Assembly (NCBI RefSeq): GCF_003011925.2
Contig: NZ_PXXU01000001.1
Location: forward strand, 1-64,000
DNA: 64,000 nucleotides
DNA from: Nitrosomonas supralitoralis
GTDB lineage: Bacteria > Pseudomonadota > Gammaproteobacteria > Burkholderiales > Nitrosomonadaceae
Direction: 5' to 3'
A model generated the notes under the pieces. The model made no database searches, had not been told where the DNA came from, and saw only the letters and a program-made list of their open reading frames with translations. How positions within the stretch are numbered: the first letter of the stretch is position 1; every line of letters begins with the position of its first letter. Positions 1-9,588 of the stretch are shown piece after piece. The translations under genes and the position numbers were made by a program.

Positions 1-2
1 GT

Positions 3-317
3 GGTAATCAATATACTCCTCAAGGAGCATACCGCTATTTTTCTCAGCTTTCAGGAGTTATACCCATTGCTCCGACCGTTGAGAAGGTCAACTATTTAAA
101 CACTCGCGGTGATAAAAAAGGCCATGTGCCAACTGTCCAAGAGCTTCTTGTATTTGCACGCGATGATTTAAAAGCTAATTATATTTTCTGGCAACGCGTT
201 CCCCCATATGTTGATAAAGTTCTAGAGGTAATGAGCTGGAGAAGACAAAAGAGCAGTCCGTCAGGCGGCTTGAGATCTGCCTGCCCAAAGGCCTATCCTT
301 CCTGTATCTGGAATTAA
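3..317 (+). CDS. C-terminal fragment of an unrecognised protein
   Basis: The reading frame is open from the left edge of the window to the stop at 317, so this is the 3' end of a gene that begins outside. The visible 104 residues contain no motif I recognise. Residues up to about the VDKVLEVM segment look like an ordinary soluble protein. The last ~25 residues are rich in Ser, Lys, Gly and Pro and look unlike the rest, so the original stop may have been lost or the tail may be a chance extension. No function is proposed. Confidence 0.4.
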   Translation, partial: GNQYTPQGAYRYFSQLSGVIPIAPTVEKVNYLNTRGDKKGHVPTVQELLVFARDDLKANYIFWQRVPPYVDKVLEVMSWRRQKSSPSGGLRSACPKAYPSCIWN

Positions 318-677
318 TCTTTTCCTGATCTGAAGTAGTTGCGATTTGATGTAACAGTTACCCAATTTGACAAAGTGATTGTCAGAACAAATCGCAACTA
401 CTGCAATGTTCGATTATTTTTGGATCCAATCTGAAAATTAAATTTCTTCGAGTTAAATTTTCCACCTGCCGTGTTGGGATTTTTTATTAATAAATGCAAA
501 TTATTAATAACAATTAGACTCAACAGTAGCCCATCCATTTGCTTAGGCAATTTTTTTCTTGGACCACCACTCTAATGCAACCCAATTTTACATCTCTGGA
601 TCTAGAGTAACAAATCGCATTTGACAATAACAAAGCTACTCCACATTTCTCTTGCGTACAATGTGCAAACCGTGCGA
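318..677. other. Intergenic stretch between a gene end and atzF end
   Basis: A gene-free, AT-rich stretch that separates the partial first gene from the convergent end of the guanidine operon. Its only clear structure is the 15-bp inverted repeat at 334-402, described separately. No open frame with coding character was seen. Confidence 0.6.
334..402. repeat. Perfect 15-bp inverted repeat
   Basis: AGTAGTTGCGATTTG at 334-348 is exactly inverted at 388-402, with 39 bp between. The interior contains the smaller palindrome GTAACAGTTAC and a TGACA/TGTCA pair. The arms lie between two gene ends and are not followed by a T-run, so a simple intrinsic terminator is not obvious. It could be a relic of a small inverted-repeat element or a bidirectional hairpin. 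Confidence 0.6.
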
Positions 678-2501
678 CTATCCGTTCAGTTGTTTTAAGT
701 ACTTACGCCATCCACCCAATTGACTGATGTCAGCGGCACTTGCTATTGCATAACGCTCACATAGAAAGCCCAACACCGTTTCGCCACTTGCCAGGGTTAT
801 AGTACCTATACCTAGTGGCGCTGTAATTCCTGCCACAAAACTACCGAATTCACGTACAGGCAATTCCCATATTTCAACTTCGACCGCGACACCTTGTTCG
901 TCCTTGTCTACACGCACCATTCCCGGTCGGCAAGGCGGATCTTCAGGAAGCGCGAACAGTTTGTAGTCTGGGGAAGTTTCAGTACACATCAACAATCGTC
1001 CCTGTCGCGCAGTTAATTGCCAATTCAGTGGCAAGCCTGATAAATGTGCGCCACAAACTGCCACACGTACTTGATCAGACCGGGGTTCAGAAAAAATTGT
1101 GAAGCTATTCGGAGGGCTATTATTTATTGCACCTGTCGCGCCCAGCGGCAACGTAAACGCATGCTGCATACGTGCGGCAAGATGCAAAAGAGCATGATCC
1201 TGATGAGCGGGTGCCGCCAGAGTGACTCCAAAAGGCAGTCCGTTGTTTTGAAATCCAGCTGGAACCGTTACTGCAGCATAATCCAGAAGATTCATAAAAT
1301 TGGTGTAATAGCCAAGATTAGCGTTGAGACGTATGGGATCCTGCAATATCGCCTGAATGGTATAAATAGTGCCGGCCGTGGGCGTGACTAAATAATCCAC
1401 ATCGTTCCAAATACGATCTGCCTGACGTTTCAGTGCCCGCAAACGGTATAAGCCATCATAAGCATCTGCAGCTGAAAATTGTTCAGCACCAGCGATAATT
1501 TCTCTTACAGGTGATATTATTTGTTCGCTATGTAGTTTAAAAAACTCCCGAATTGCCGCGTAGCGTTCCCCTACCCATGGACCTTCGTAAAGTAGAAGTG
1601 CTGCCTTCCGAAAAGGATCAAAATCGATTCCTATCGCTTTACCACCCAATCCTTGAAGATGTTCTACATATTCTTTAAACAAGCGTTCGCTCTCGTCATT
1701 TCCAAAGAACTGGAGTTGTTCGTCACAAGGAACACCAAATCTAAAATGCGACGTCCGGCCGAAATCAGTTCCACATGCTTCTTGCTTTCGAGAATAAATA
1801 TCATCGGAATCATAACCGGAACACATCGCCAATACATGCGCCGCATCAGCTGCAGTAAAAGCGAAAATAGAAACACAATCCAAAGAGCGACAAGCAGGCA
1901 CGACACCAAAGGTAGATAACCAGCCGAAGGATGGTTTATATCCGACAAGGTTATTAAAGGCGGCAGGCACTCTGCCAGAGCCAGCTGTATCAGTCCCGAG
2001 ACTGAAGCATACCAAGCCTTTTGCAACTGCTACCGCCGAACCAGAGCTAGAACCACCAGAAATATAGCTGGGTTTAAATGCATTGCGGCATGCACCATAA
2101 GGCGAACGCGTACCGTTCAATCCCGTTGCAAATTGATCAAGATTGGTCTTGCCAATGGGGATAGCGCCCGCTTCGATCAATTTTTGCACAACAGTTGCGC
2201 TGCGCTCAGGCGTATAAGCAAATGCAGGGCAACCCGCTGTGGTCGGCACACCTGCCAAATCAATGTTATCTTTGATGGCAAAGGGTACGCCATATAACGG
2301 CAATGCTTTAACGCCCTTAGTTTCTACTCTGTGGGCATGGCTCAACAACTCCTCAAACGGTAATTTATGAATCCACACATGATCATCATCATTCTGAATT
2401 TGATTATGTATTGCTCGCATTACCTGACTGGGTGTCAGATTTCCGCTGGCATAGCGTTGCATCAAAGACGCGATACTGCCTAAGGGTAATATGTTATCCA
2501 T
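678..2501 (-). CDS. atzF: Allophanate hydrolase
   Basis: Cytoplasmic amidase-signature enzyme that hydrolyses allophanate to ammonia and CO2, the last step of the guanidine (or urea amidolyase) route. The N-terminal ~440 residues carry the amidase Ser-cisSer-Lys triad: Lys in VPFAIKDNIDLAG, Ser in SGGSSSGS, and Ser in DTAGSGRVPA. The C-terminal ~150 residues match the extra domain of full-length allophanate hydrolases. I chose the ATG at 2501 because the 21 codons upstream lie in the end of the carboxylase gene and have no family resemblance. The start then falls 2 bp after the carboxylase stop, indicating translational coupling. It is the last gene of the operon. About 607 residues is normal for the family. 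Confidence 0.93.
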   Translation of the reverse strand: MDNILPLGSIASLMQRYASGNLTPSQVMRAIHNQIQNDDDHVWIHKLPFEELLSHAHRVETKGVKALPLYGVPFAIKDNIDLAGVPTTAGCPAFAYTPERSATVVQKLIEAGAIPIGKTNLDQFATGLNGTRSPYGACRNAFKPSYISGGSSSGSAVAVAKGLVCFSLGTDTAGSGRVPAAFNNLVGYKPSFGWLSTFGVVPACRSLDCVSIFAFTAADAAHVLAMCSGYDSDDIYSRKQEACGTDFGRTSHFRFGVPCDEQLQFFGNDESERLFKEYVEHLQGLGGKAIGIDFDPFRKAALLLYEGPWVGERYAAIREFFKLHSEQIISPVREIIAGAEQFSAADAYDGLYRLRALKRQADRIWNDVDYLVTPTAGTIYTIQAILQDPIRLNANLGYYTNFMNLLDYAAVTVPAGFQNNGLPFGVTLAAPAHQDHALLHLAARMQHAFTLPLGATGAINNSPPNSFTIFSEPRSDQVRVAVCGAHLSGLPLNWQLTARQGRLLMCTETSPDYKLFALPEDPPCRPGMVRVDKDEQGVAVEVEIWELPVREFGSFVAGITAPLGIGTITLASGETVLGFLCERYAIASAADISQLGGWRKYLKQLNG

Positions 2502-2503
2502 AT

Positions 2504-5500
2504 TTAATCTTCTTGAATCATCAGCAGTATCTGGCCATTGGACACATATCCGCCTTCTTTGCAAGAAATCTGCGTTACAGTGCCGCTCACCGTGGCATCC
2601 ACTTGAAATTCCATTTTCATGGATTCTATCACTACCAGTGAATCACCTGCTGTGACGTGCTGTCCTTCTCTAACTAATAGCTTCCACACCGTGCCCGTTA
2701 CATGGGAGCTGATTGCACAGGCACCTGCCGGTAAATCCAACTCGCTTTGAGCATCGGCTTTTTCTAAACTTTCTTCACTGACATATTCTGCCTGACCAGA
2801 CAGCCTCCAGCGATCGCGCTCAGCCTCAAATGCCGCTTGTTGCTTGGTTTTAAATTCCCTGATAGATCTAGTATTCTCTTGCAAAAATTGATTGTATCGT
2901 TTTAGACTGAAAGTGGTTTCCTCCACCCGCAGCTTGAACAGACCCGTAACAAAATCCTTGCGCAACGCTAGAAGCTCACGTTCGCTTACTGGATAAAAAC
3001 GAATCTGATCAAAAAAGCGTAGCAGCCATGGCTTGCCTTCCTTGAAGTCAGCCGTTTGACGGTAGCGATTCCACATTTGCACCGTGCGACCAACAAACTG
3101 GTAACCACCCGGCCCTTCCATGCCATACACGCACAGATAGGCACCACCGATACCCACTGCATTTTCTGGCGTCCAGGTGCGGGCCGGATTATATTTAGTA
3201 GTGACCAGACGATGACGGGGATCGATCGGCGTGGCTACTGGCGCACCCAGATAAACATCGCCCAAACCCATAACAAGATAGCTTGCTTCGAACAAAATTC
3301 GTTGCACGACTTCGATATTGTCCAGACCGTTAATGCGACGAATGAATTCGATATTACTCGGACACCATGGCGCATCTTTACGCACCGATTGCGTGTATTT
3401 TTCAATTGCCAATCGCGTCGCTGCATCATCCCATGACAAGGGCAGATGCACGATACGTGTGGGCACTTCCATGTCTTCAATCGCCGGCAATTGGTTTTCT
3501 GCATCGATCAGAAAATCCAGTAATTTGTCGCGAGATAATACAAGTGAATCAAAATGAATCTGTAATGAGCGAATCCCTGGCGTTAGATCGATAATCCCTT
3601 CAAGGCGACTTGAATCAAGTGCATTTTGTATCCATTCCATCAGTGCATGGGCACGAAAACGCAAATTCAAGTCGAGTACCAATGGTCCATATTCAATCAG
3701 CAGATATTTATCCCCAGACTGGCGATAAACTACCTGCACCTGCTGTGCACTTTCCGCAATAACGCGCAGTATGGGGCTATTCAATGACACTGCATTCGCA
3801 GCGCTCAATGTCAGAACAGAAGCGGGTGTTGTCAGCCGCAAATGTTGAATAGATGCATTCTGAGATTTCTCCAGCAGGAGCGCCTGTTCCACGCTCATCA
3901 AGTGAAAGCGGACATTATCGCCCGGTTTCAGTTGCCCCATCTTCCATAACTCAGCATGGATAATGGTAACTGGGCAGACAAAACCACCCAGACTGGGACC
4001 ATCTGGCCCCAATATAACCGGCATATCTCCAGTAAAATCCACCGCGCCAATTGAGTAAGCATTGTCATGAATATTGGATGGGTGCAATCCTGCCTCACCC
4101 CCATCACTTCGCGCCCACTGTGGCTTTGGTCCAAGTAAACGCACACCGGTACGACTGGAATTATGATGTACTTTCCATACTGTAACGAAGAATTCCTCGA
4201 TATCTTCAGCTGTAAAAAAATCCGGTGCTCCATGCGGACCATACATCACACCTATTTCCCAGCTATTACTATAGTGCGGGATCAGCGCGTGTGGCAATGC
4301 TTGAAAGAAATGGTCCTGGTTCGCAATAATGCGCAGCACATCGCCGGTTCGCAGGGTTCGCCCGGTATGCCCCCCAAATTGACCCAACATGAAAGTAGAT
4401 TTGCTACCTAAATATTCTGCCACCTGGAAGCCACCCTGCACGGCTAGGTAGGCACGGCAGCCATGACCGCTAATTTTTCCAATTTGGAGTAATGCGCCCG
4501 CTTTAACCGCATGGGATTGCCATAGCATCAATGGCTCACCATCCAGGCGCACCTCAATCGGCGCACCTGTTACTGCAATGATACTATCGCAGTTAAAGCG
4601 CAGCGTCGGCCCCGATAAGGTAATCTCAAGCCCTGCCTTATCTTCGGTATTACTTACCAGACGATTGGCCAGGCGAAACGCATGCGCATCCATAGGTCCT
4701 GAGGGCGGCACCCCGATAGCCCAGTAGCCTATTCGTCCCGGATAATCCTGCACCGTAGTTTGTACGCCAGGGCTCATTACATCAATCGTATGTGCAATAT
4801 AATAAAATCCATTCAGGAAGCTTGTAGTGTGCGCACCCTTGCCAAACGCTGTGGTATGTAAAATTTGCCTGAGATAATCGAGATTGGTTTCAATACCATG
4901 CAATTCTGTAACGTCCAACGCGCCTAACAGATTGACGATAGCCTGCTCACGCGTTGGCGCATGCACAATAATTTTTGCCAGCATCGGATCATAAAACGGA
5001 GAGACTTCGACACCGCGTTCCACCCAGGTTTCGATGCGTGCGGAAGAAGGAAATGTCACGCCAGTTAGTGTGCCGCTGGAAGGCTGAAAATCTCTGGCCG
5101 GATTCTCAGCATACACACGCACCTGAATGGCAGCCCCTAATGGCTTTATTTCAAACGAATCTAGTGGCGGCAATTCGCCAGCAGCTTGCAATACCATCCA
5201 TTCCACCAGATCAATGCCCGTCACTTCTTCAGTCACGCCATGCTCTACCTGAAGGCGGGTATTCACTTCGAGAAAATAGAATTCGCCACTGACTGCATCA
5301 AAAATATATTCTACCGTGCCTGCGGATTGATAATTGACTGTCTTACCTAAGCGCACTGCAACCTCTAGCAGAGTCTGGCGCAAATGCGGCGTTAGATTGG
5401 GTGCGGGCGTCTCTTCTATCACCTTCTGGTTGCGGCGCTGCATTGAACAATCGCGCTCACCCAGCGCAACCACCCCACCCTTACCATCGCCGAAGATTTG

Positions 5501-6130
5501 TACTTCAATATGGCGGGCATTTTCGACGAATTTCTCCAGAAACAACCCGGCGTCTTTAAAATTGTTTTGCGCTAGATATTTTACTGACTCATAGGCATCA
5601 TTTAGCTCATCCGCATTCCAACATAAACGCATACCAATGCCGCCGCCACCAGCAGTACTTTTCAGCATCACCGGATAACCAATATGTAATGCCTCACGCC
5701 GTGCATCCTCAATGCTTTCCAATAAATCTGTTCCGGGAAGCAAGGGTACTTGACTCTGCAGTGCCAGCTTACGTGCTGTATGCTTCAAACCAAATGTGCG
5801 CATATGCTGAGAACTAGGGCCGATAAAGCAAATACCCTGTTCCGCACATTGATCGACAAATGCTGCATTTTCGCTCAAGAACCCATAGCCCGGATGAATT
5901 GCCTGTGCGCCGGCTTGATGGGCAACTTCAAGAATCTTATCCGTGCGCAGATAGCTCTCGGCGGCAACTCCGCTACCGATGCAATATGTTTCATCCGCTT
6001 CAATTACATGACGCGACAAAGCATCTGCATCGGTATAAACCGCGACACTCTTCACTCCGATCCGCCGCAATGTCCGGATAATCCGACAGGCAATCGCACC
6101 ACGATTGGCAATCAATACTTTCTCAAACAT
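2504..6130 (-). CDS. Biotin-dependent guanidine (urea-type) carboxylase
   Basis: ATP- and biotin-dependent carboxylase of about 1208 residues. Domains in order: biotin carboxylase (about 1-450, with GGGGIGMR and the [14 protein letters not shown] motif), the carboxyltransferase AHS2/AHS1 halves (about 460-1090, including [18 protein letters not shown]), and a C-terminal biotin carrier domain with the biotinylation motif ESMKMEF. It lacks the fused amidase of yeast urea amidolyase, which is the separate downstream gene here. The ATG at 6130 is preferred over 6136 because AAGGAG then sits 6 nt upstream. Such enzymes are commonly annotated as urea carboxylase. The guanidine-I riboswitch and the two DUF1989 genes in the same operon point to guanidine as substrate, giving carboxyguanidine. 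The substrate is inferred from context and not proven by the sequence. Confidence 0.93.
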   Translation of the reverse strand: MFEKVLIANRGAIACRIIRTLRRIGVKSVAVYTDADALSRHVIEADETYCIGSGVAAESYLRTDKILEVAHQAGAQAIHPGYGFLSENAAFVDQCAEQGICFIGPSSQHMRTFGLKHTARKLALQSQVPLLPGTDLLESIEDARREALHIGYPVMLKSTAGGGGIGMRLCWNADELNDAYESVKYLAQNNFKDAGLFLEKFVENARHIEVQIFGDGKGGVVALGERDCSMQRRNQKVIEETPAPNLTPHLRQTLLEVAVRLGKTVNYQSAGTVEYIFDAVSGEFYFLEVNTRLQVEHGVTEEVTGIDLVEWMVLQAAGELPPLDSFEIKPLGAAIQVRVYAENPARDFQPSSGTLTGVTFPSSARIETWVERGVEVSPFYDPMLAKIIVHAPTREQAIVNLLGALDVTELHGIETNLDYLRQILHTTAFGKGAHTTSFLNGFYYIAHTIDVMSPGVQTTVQDYPGRIGYWAIGVPPSGPMDAHAFRLANRLVSNTEDKAGLEITLSGPTLRFNCDSIIAVTGAPIEVRLDGEPLMLWQSHAVKAGALLQIGKISGHGCRAYLAVQGGFQVAEYLGSKSTFMLGQFGGHTGRTLRTGDVLRIIANQDHFFQALPHALIPHYSNSWEIGVMYGPHGAPDFFTAEDIEEFFVTVWKVHHNSSRTGVRLLGPKPQWARSDGGEAGLHPSNIHDNAYSIGAVDFTGDMPVILGPDGPSLGGFVCPVTIIHAELWKMGQLKPGDNVRFHLMSVEQALLLEKSQNASIQHLRLTTPASVLTLSAANAVSLNSPILRVIAESAQQVQVVYRQSGDKYLLIEYGPLVLDLNLRFRAHALMEWIQNALDSSRLEGIIDLTPGIRSLQIHFDSLVLSRDKLLDFLIDAENQLPAIEDMEVPTRIVHLPLSWDDAATRLAIEKYTQSVRKDAPWCPSNIEFIRRINGLDNIEVVQRILFEASYLVMGLGDVYLGAPVATPIDPRHRLVTTKYNPARTWTPENAVGIGGAYLCVYGMEGPGGYQFVGRTVQMWNRYRQTADFKEGKPWLLRFFDQIRFYPVSERELLALRKDFVTGLFKLRVEETTFSLKRYNQFLQENTRSIREFKTKQQAAFEAERDRWRLSGQAEYVSEESLEKADAQSELDLPAGACAISSHVTGTVWKLLVREGQHVTAGDSLVVIESMKMEFQVDATVSGTVTQISCKEGGYVSNGQILLMIQED

Positions 6131-6190
6131 ACTCATCTCCTTGCTTCCTTCGAGATATTTTTGATGGATTCTATTTATCGACTGATCGAA

Positions 6191-6850
6191 TTAATACCAG
6201 ATCAATAATCGAATCGGTGTTGGATTATAGGCATTGCAAGGATTATTCAATTGCGGACAGTTCGAGATCAATACCATGACGTCCATTTCAGCTCGCATCT
6301 CTACATACTTGCCTGGTGCCGAAATACCATCAACGAATTCGAGCTCGCCTTGTTCTGTTACTGGGACATTCATAAAAAAATTGATGTTGCTGGGCAGATC
6401 ACGTTTTCCCATGCCAAGCTGTTCACAGAGTGGATCATGTGCCAGCGCATGCAAGAAATTGTCACGACAACTATGCATCGGGTATTTCTCCAGCGCATAG
6501 CGCACCGTATTGCTTTCCGCAGCGCAGGCACCGCCTAGCGTATCATGTCGCCCACAGGTATCCGCGACAATAGTAAGCATCACATTGCCAAAGTTGGAAT
6601 AAAGCTTGCTGCCAGAAGTCAGATACAATCTGTTCTGGCGGCATATCGTGTCGGTTGCGCTATAGCGTTCCAGCGCGTGATTGGCATTAAAGAATAACGT
6701 ATCGACCGCCTGATTGCCTTCCGCATCGACAATCCGAAATGTTTGCCCCTTATTCACCTTCTTGACCCACGGTTCACCCGCCGCGCAAATTTCGTTCACT
6801 ACAGCGGAAGCGGGATCAAGTCTGCTTTCTGTTAAAGTCTGCATATTCAT
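6191..6850 (-). CDS. Carboxyguanidine deiminase subunit (DUF1989, shorter paralogue)
   Basis: A 219-residue DUF1989 protein, long annotated as urea carboxylase-associated protein. Published biochemistry on this family assigns a two-subunit carboxyguanidine deiminase (CgdAB) that converts carboxyguanidine to allophanate and ammonia. Family traits visible here are the [10 protein letters not shown] segment near residue 50, Cys-containing stretches such as [11 protein letters not shown], and the [12 protein letters not shown] motif shared with its neighbour. Its ATG overlaps the stop of the upstream paralogue (ATGA) and has GGAGG just upstream. It lies 60 bp before the carboxylase. I cannot say from sequence which paralogue is CgdA and which CgdB. 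Confidence 0.88.
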   Translation of the reverse strand: MNMQTLTESRLDPASAVVNEICAAGEPWVKKVNKGQTFRIVDAEGNQAVDTLFFNANHALERYSATDTICRQNRLYLTSGSKLYSNFGNVMLTIVADTCGRHDTLGGACAAESNTVRYALEKYPMHSCRDNFLHALAHDPLCEQLGMGKRDLPSNINFFMNVPVTEQGELEFVDGISAPGKYVEMRAEMDVMVLISNCPQLNNPCNAYNPTPIRLLIWY

Positions 6851-7578
6851 AAAACACCTCCACTACAGGCATAAAAATGCTGTGTATTTTGCAAGCCACG
6901 TAGATTTTCAGCGATTTGCGCACATTCATTTTTTACATCGATTGGTGTGACAAACATCGCCAGACGGATGGCACCTGGTTGATAGATTTCTGCTGGATCA
7001 AGCGGATGCGGCGCCGCAGATAGCACCATTAACGTATTCATTTCAAAACTCAGGTCAACATAATCGTTTGCTTTGCTATTATTTTTATGAAATGTTAGCG
7101 CGCCCGATTCATCAGCAGTCACTTTGCTGAAGAAATTGATGTTGGACACAATATCGCGCATACCCAGTCCCCACTTTCCCAATTCGATCAGCATCCCATC
7201 CAACCCACTGCGGAACATTTGATTACGATGTTCCTGATATCGTCCTATACCATATTTCTGCCGAATCAACTCAGCATCACTTAAGCCGCATACCGTGTCG
7301 TTCCATCCCGCGGTATCTTCAGTAATACAACAAAAAATACGCCCCATGTCAGAATGACAGGCATGGCCCTTGGTAAGTCTAAACGTATGCTGCGACTTGA
7401 GCGTATCAGCCATGTTATAGCGTTCCAGTTTTTCTTCCAGATTAAAGAAAAGCACAGCGGCATTCGCCCCGCCCTCTATATCCAGCAGGCGCAAAGTCGT
7501 ACCCCTGCGCACGATGCCTGACCAGTGGCAGCCACCCGGAATATTTGTTTCCCATTGCAATGTATTGTGTCGGTTCAT
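6847..7578 (-). CDS. Carboxyguanidine deiminase subunit (DUF1989, longer paralogue)
   Basis: A 243-residue DUF1989 protein, paralogous to the next gene and expected to form the other half of the CgdAB deiminase. Shared features are [18 protein letters not shown] near residue 40, the [11 protein letters not shown] segment (possible metal or catalytic residues) and [16 protein letters not shown]. The ATG at 7578 was chosen over an upstream start because CAGGAG lies 6 nt before it and the upstream 20 codons overlap the permease end. The gap to the permease stop is 13 bp and the downstream gene overlaps by 4 bp, so the group reads as one transcript under the riboswitch. Confidence 0.88.
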   Translation of the reverse strand: MNRHNTLQWETNIPGGCHWSGIVRRGTTLRLLDIEGGANAAVLFFNLEEKLERYNMADTLKSQHTFRLTKGHACHSDMGRIFCCITEDTAGWNDTVCGLSDAELIRQKYGIGRYQEHRNQMFRSGLDGMLIELGKWGLGMRDIVSNINFFSKVTADESGALTFHKNNSKANDYVDLSFEMNTLMVLSAAPHPLDPAEIYQPGAIRLAMFVTPIDVKNECAQIAENLRGLQNTQHFYACSGGVL

Positions 7579-7591
7579 TATTGGCTCCTGT

Positions 7592-9046
7592 TTAAAACGA
7601 ATACTTTGAATTTTTGCGAATCTTATTCGTAAAAACATATAAAGTGGTTACACTTAAAATGCTGCCTAACACAAGAGGAATCGCCCATAGTTGCCACCAA
7701 GGCGCATTGGCAGAGATTGCATAAGCACGCGGCCAGGCAATGTTTACGAGCTCGAATACTGACCAGAGAAAAGCTAATATATTGATTACCAAGCCCCAGA
7801 CACCCAATTTCAGCTCTCCCAGCGCCGGATTCCAGCGTCCAGTAAGTCGGGCAAATAGACCGACACCCGTCGTCATAGCAAACATGGCGTATAAGCCGCC
7901 GGTACCAAAAGCGATCACCGTCGCTACAGCGCCATCATTCAGTCCAAGTAACAAGCCGAGACCTGCCAGTGATACTGTAAAAAGTATTGCATTCCGTGGC
8001 GTTCTATCTGCTGTCACCTGACTCAGCACGGCGGGCATATTGCCTTCACGCGCCATGGAATAGACAATACGGGAAGTGTACTTGACTACAGAGGCCCCAC
8101 AGGCAAGGAAAGCGATCATAACAATGGCTGCAAAGGGTTTTTCAATCCAGGCTCCAAAACTGTCCGCAATCAGGGGCGTAACTGGATCGGATGTTTTGCT
8201 GGAATTCACCAGCGCGTCATGATCGAAGGTTAATATCAGTGAAGCGGAATTGAACAGCACGACCGCCCCCACTGCACTCAGAGCCAGAAAAATCGCACGC
8301 GGGACCATGCGCTTGGGTTGATGGGTTTCTTCAGCAGTGGTAGAACAGGCATCAAAACCAATAAAAGCCCATCCTGCAATGGCAAGTGCTGCCAAAAAAG
8401 CAGCGGTCTCGGTAGGTGCAGTCCCCGTGCCTAAATGCTGAAATAATTCAGAAAAAGAATACTGACGGAAGAAAAAAAACAACAGCACTGCAATACCAAA
8501 AGAGCCAATGATCTCTGCGTATACCCCCAGTGCAATCGTTGACTTAAAAACACTTACATGAGCTAGATTAAGGAACAAGCAAAGTAGCAAAAATACAGCA
8601 CCCCAAAATACCATCATGCCGCCGCCGCCATCCGTTGATCCCCAAAAAGTGCCGAGCCAGATTCCACCGGTATAAGCAGTCGTGGTCAGCATCGCAATGG
8701 TTGAACAAACGTAAATTACACCTGCGTACTGACCGGCAGTGACTCCACCAAGCTGGCGTGCCCACTTATAGGCACCTCCGGCAATTGGAAATTGTGATGA
8801 CAACTCTGCATAAACGGTTGCCACCAGTAACTGCATGAACAAACAAACGGATAATGCGGCAAACCAGCCCCCACCAGTCACATTGGTTTGTACGCCAATA
8901 ATGGCATAGAGGCCTACTACTGGTGAAACGACAGCAAAACCAAGGGTAAAGCTGTGCCATATACTCATGCTACGATGGAGCATGTCGGGCACGATTGCAT
9001 CATTATCAGGGAGGGTAGGAGTATTTTGTTTCGATACTAAAGGCAT
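7592..9046 (-). CDS. APC-superfamily permease, probable guanidine importer
   Basis: A 484-residue amino acid/polyamine/organocation (APC) family permease with about 12 hydrophobic helices. Early family features include the GFAVVSPVVGLYAI helix and the GGAYKWARQLGG segment. It is the first gene after the riboswitch, and its four downstream neighbours degrade guanidine, so uptake of guanidine is the most likely role; the substrate is inferred. The ATG at 9046 was chosen because AAGGAA precedes it by about 8 nt, whereas the longer frame would need a TTG start at 9067. The riboswitch ends about 60 bp upstream of this start. Confidence 0.85.
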   Translation of the reverse strand: MPLVSKQNTPTLPDNDAIVPDMLHRSMSIWHSFTLGFAVVSPVVGLYAIIGVQTNVTGGGWFAALSVCLFMQLLVATVYAELSSQFPIAGGAYKWARQLGGVTAGQYAGVIYVCSTIAMLTTTAYTGGIWLGTFWGSTDGGGGMMVFWGAVFLLLCLFLNLAHVSVFKSTIALGVYAEIIGSFGIAVLLFFFFRQYSFSELFQHLGTGTAPTETAAFLAALAIAGWAFIGFDACSTTAEETHQPKRMVPRAIFLALSAVGAVVLFNSASLILTFDHDALVNSSKTSDPVTPLIADSFGAWIEKPFAAIVMIAFLACGASVVKYTSRIVYSMAREGNMPAVLSQVTADRTPRNAILFTVSLAGLGLLLGLNDGAVATVIAFGTGGLYAMFAMTTGVGLFARLTGRWNPALGELKLGVWGLVINILAFLWSVFELVNIAWPRAYAISANAPWWQLWAIPLVLGSILSVTTLYVFTNKIRKNSKYSF

Positions 9047-9107
9047 AACGAAGTTTCCTTTGTTCAACGGATTAATGAGAACGTAACATATAAAAATATG
9101 TTATTTT

Positions 9108-9212
9108 ATCTCCCGGGCTTTTATCCCTCCGTGGAACCTCGTTACTAGTGAGGCCGGAAACTCTCGGACCAAGCGCTTTCATTTAAAAAGCCGGAACCCT
9201 AGTTTCCCTCTG
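9108..9212 (-). promoter_or_regulatory. Guanidine-I (ykkC class) riboswitch
   Basis: Read on the minus strand, this leader contains the conserved landmarks of the ykkC/guanidine-I aptamer in the right order: ACTAGGGTTCCGG at the 5' side, TGGTCCGAGAG in the middle, and ACGGAGGGATAAAAGCCCGG at the 3' side. Guanidine binding by this RNA class is established. Here it precedes a permease and the carboxylase/deiminase/allophanate hydrolase genes. Between the aptamer and the start codon lies an AT-rich AACATA/TATGTT inverted repeat but no clear GC stem plus T-run, so I cannot tell whether control acts on termination or translation. Confidence 0.95.
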
Positions 9213-9588
9213 CATTGTCTTGTAATTTGAATTTTGATTGATTAGCTCGATAAAAATCAATTATCAAAAACAATATTTAAGCAAATTATTAACACAAGAC
9301 TAAAATTATTCTACATAGCTGAATCTAAATGTCAACATCCCATCCCACTTTTTATGCTTTACATTATCTGGATCTGAGATACACGTGATATGTGCTGTCA
9401 AGAATGGAATGCATATGGTTAAGCAGCGACCAAACGGAATAGTATCGTTATGTAAATTCTACTGATGGCTGATAACCCAATCTTTCTTTGTCTACATCGG
9501 TGCTCTTATTTAGAATTTTTTCTGACGGGATACAACTAAACTTCGTTTCACATAATAAAGTGATTAAAAACTTAGAACGCATCCCGAC
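9213..9588. other. AT-rich spacer upstream of the riboswitch
   Basis: About 375 bp between the symporter end and the riboswitch. It must hold the promoter of the guanidine operon on the minus strand, but I could not choose one -35/-10 pair with confidence. No coding sequence or repeat copy was recognised. Confidence 0.45.

Noticed and set aside
2504-6130. Annotation as ordinary urea carboxylase
   Set aside because: Kept as an alternative, but the guanidine-I riboswitch and both carboxyguanidine deiminase genes in the same operon favour guanidine.
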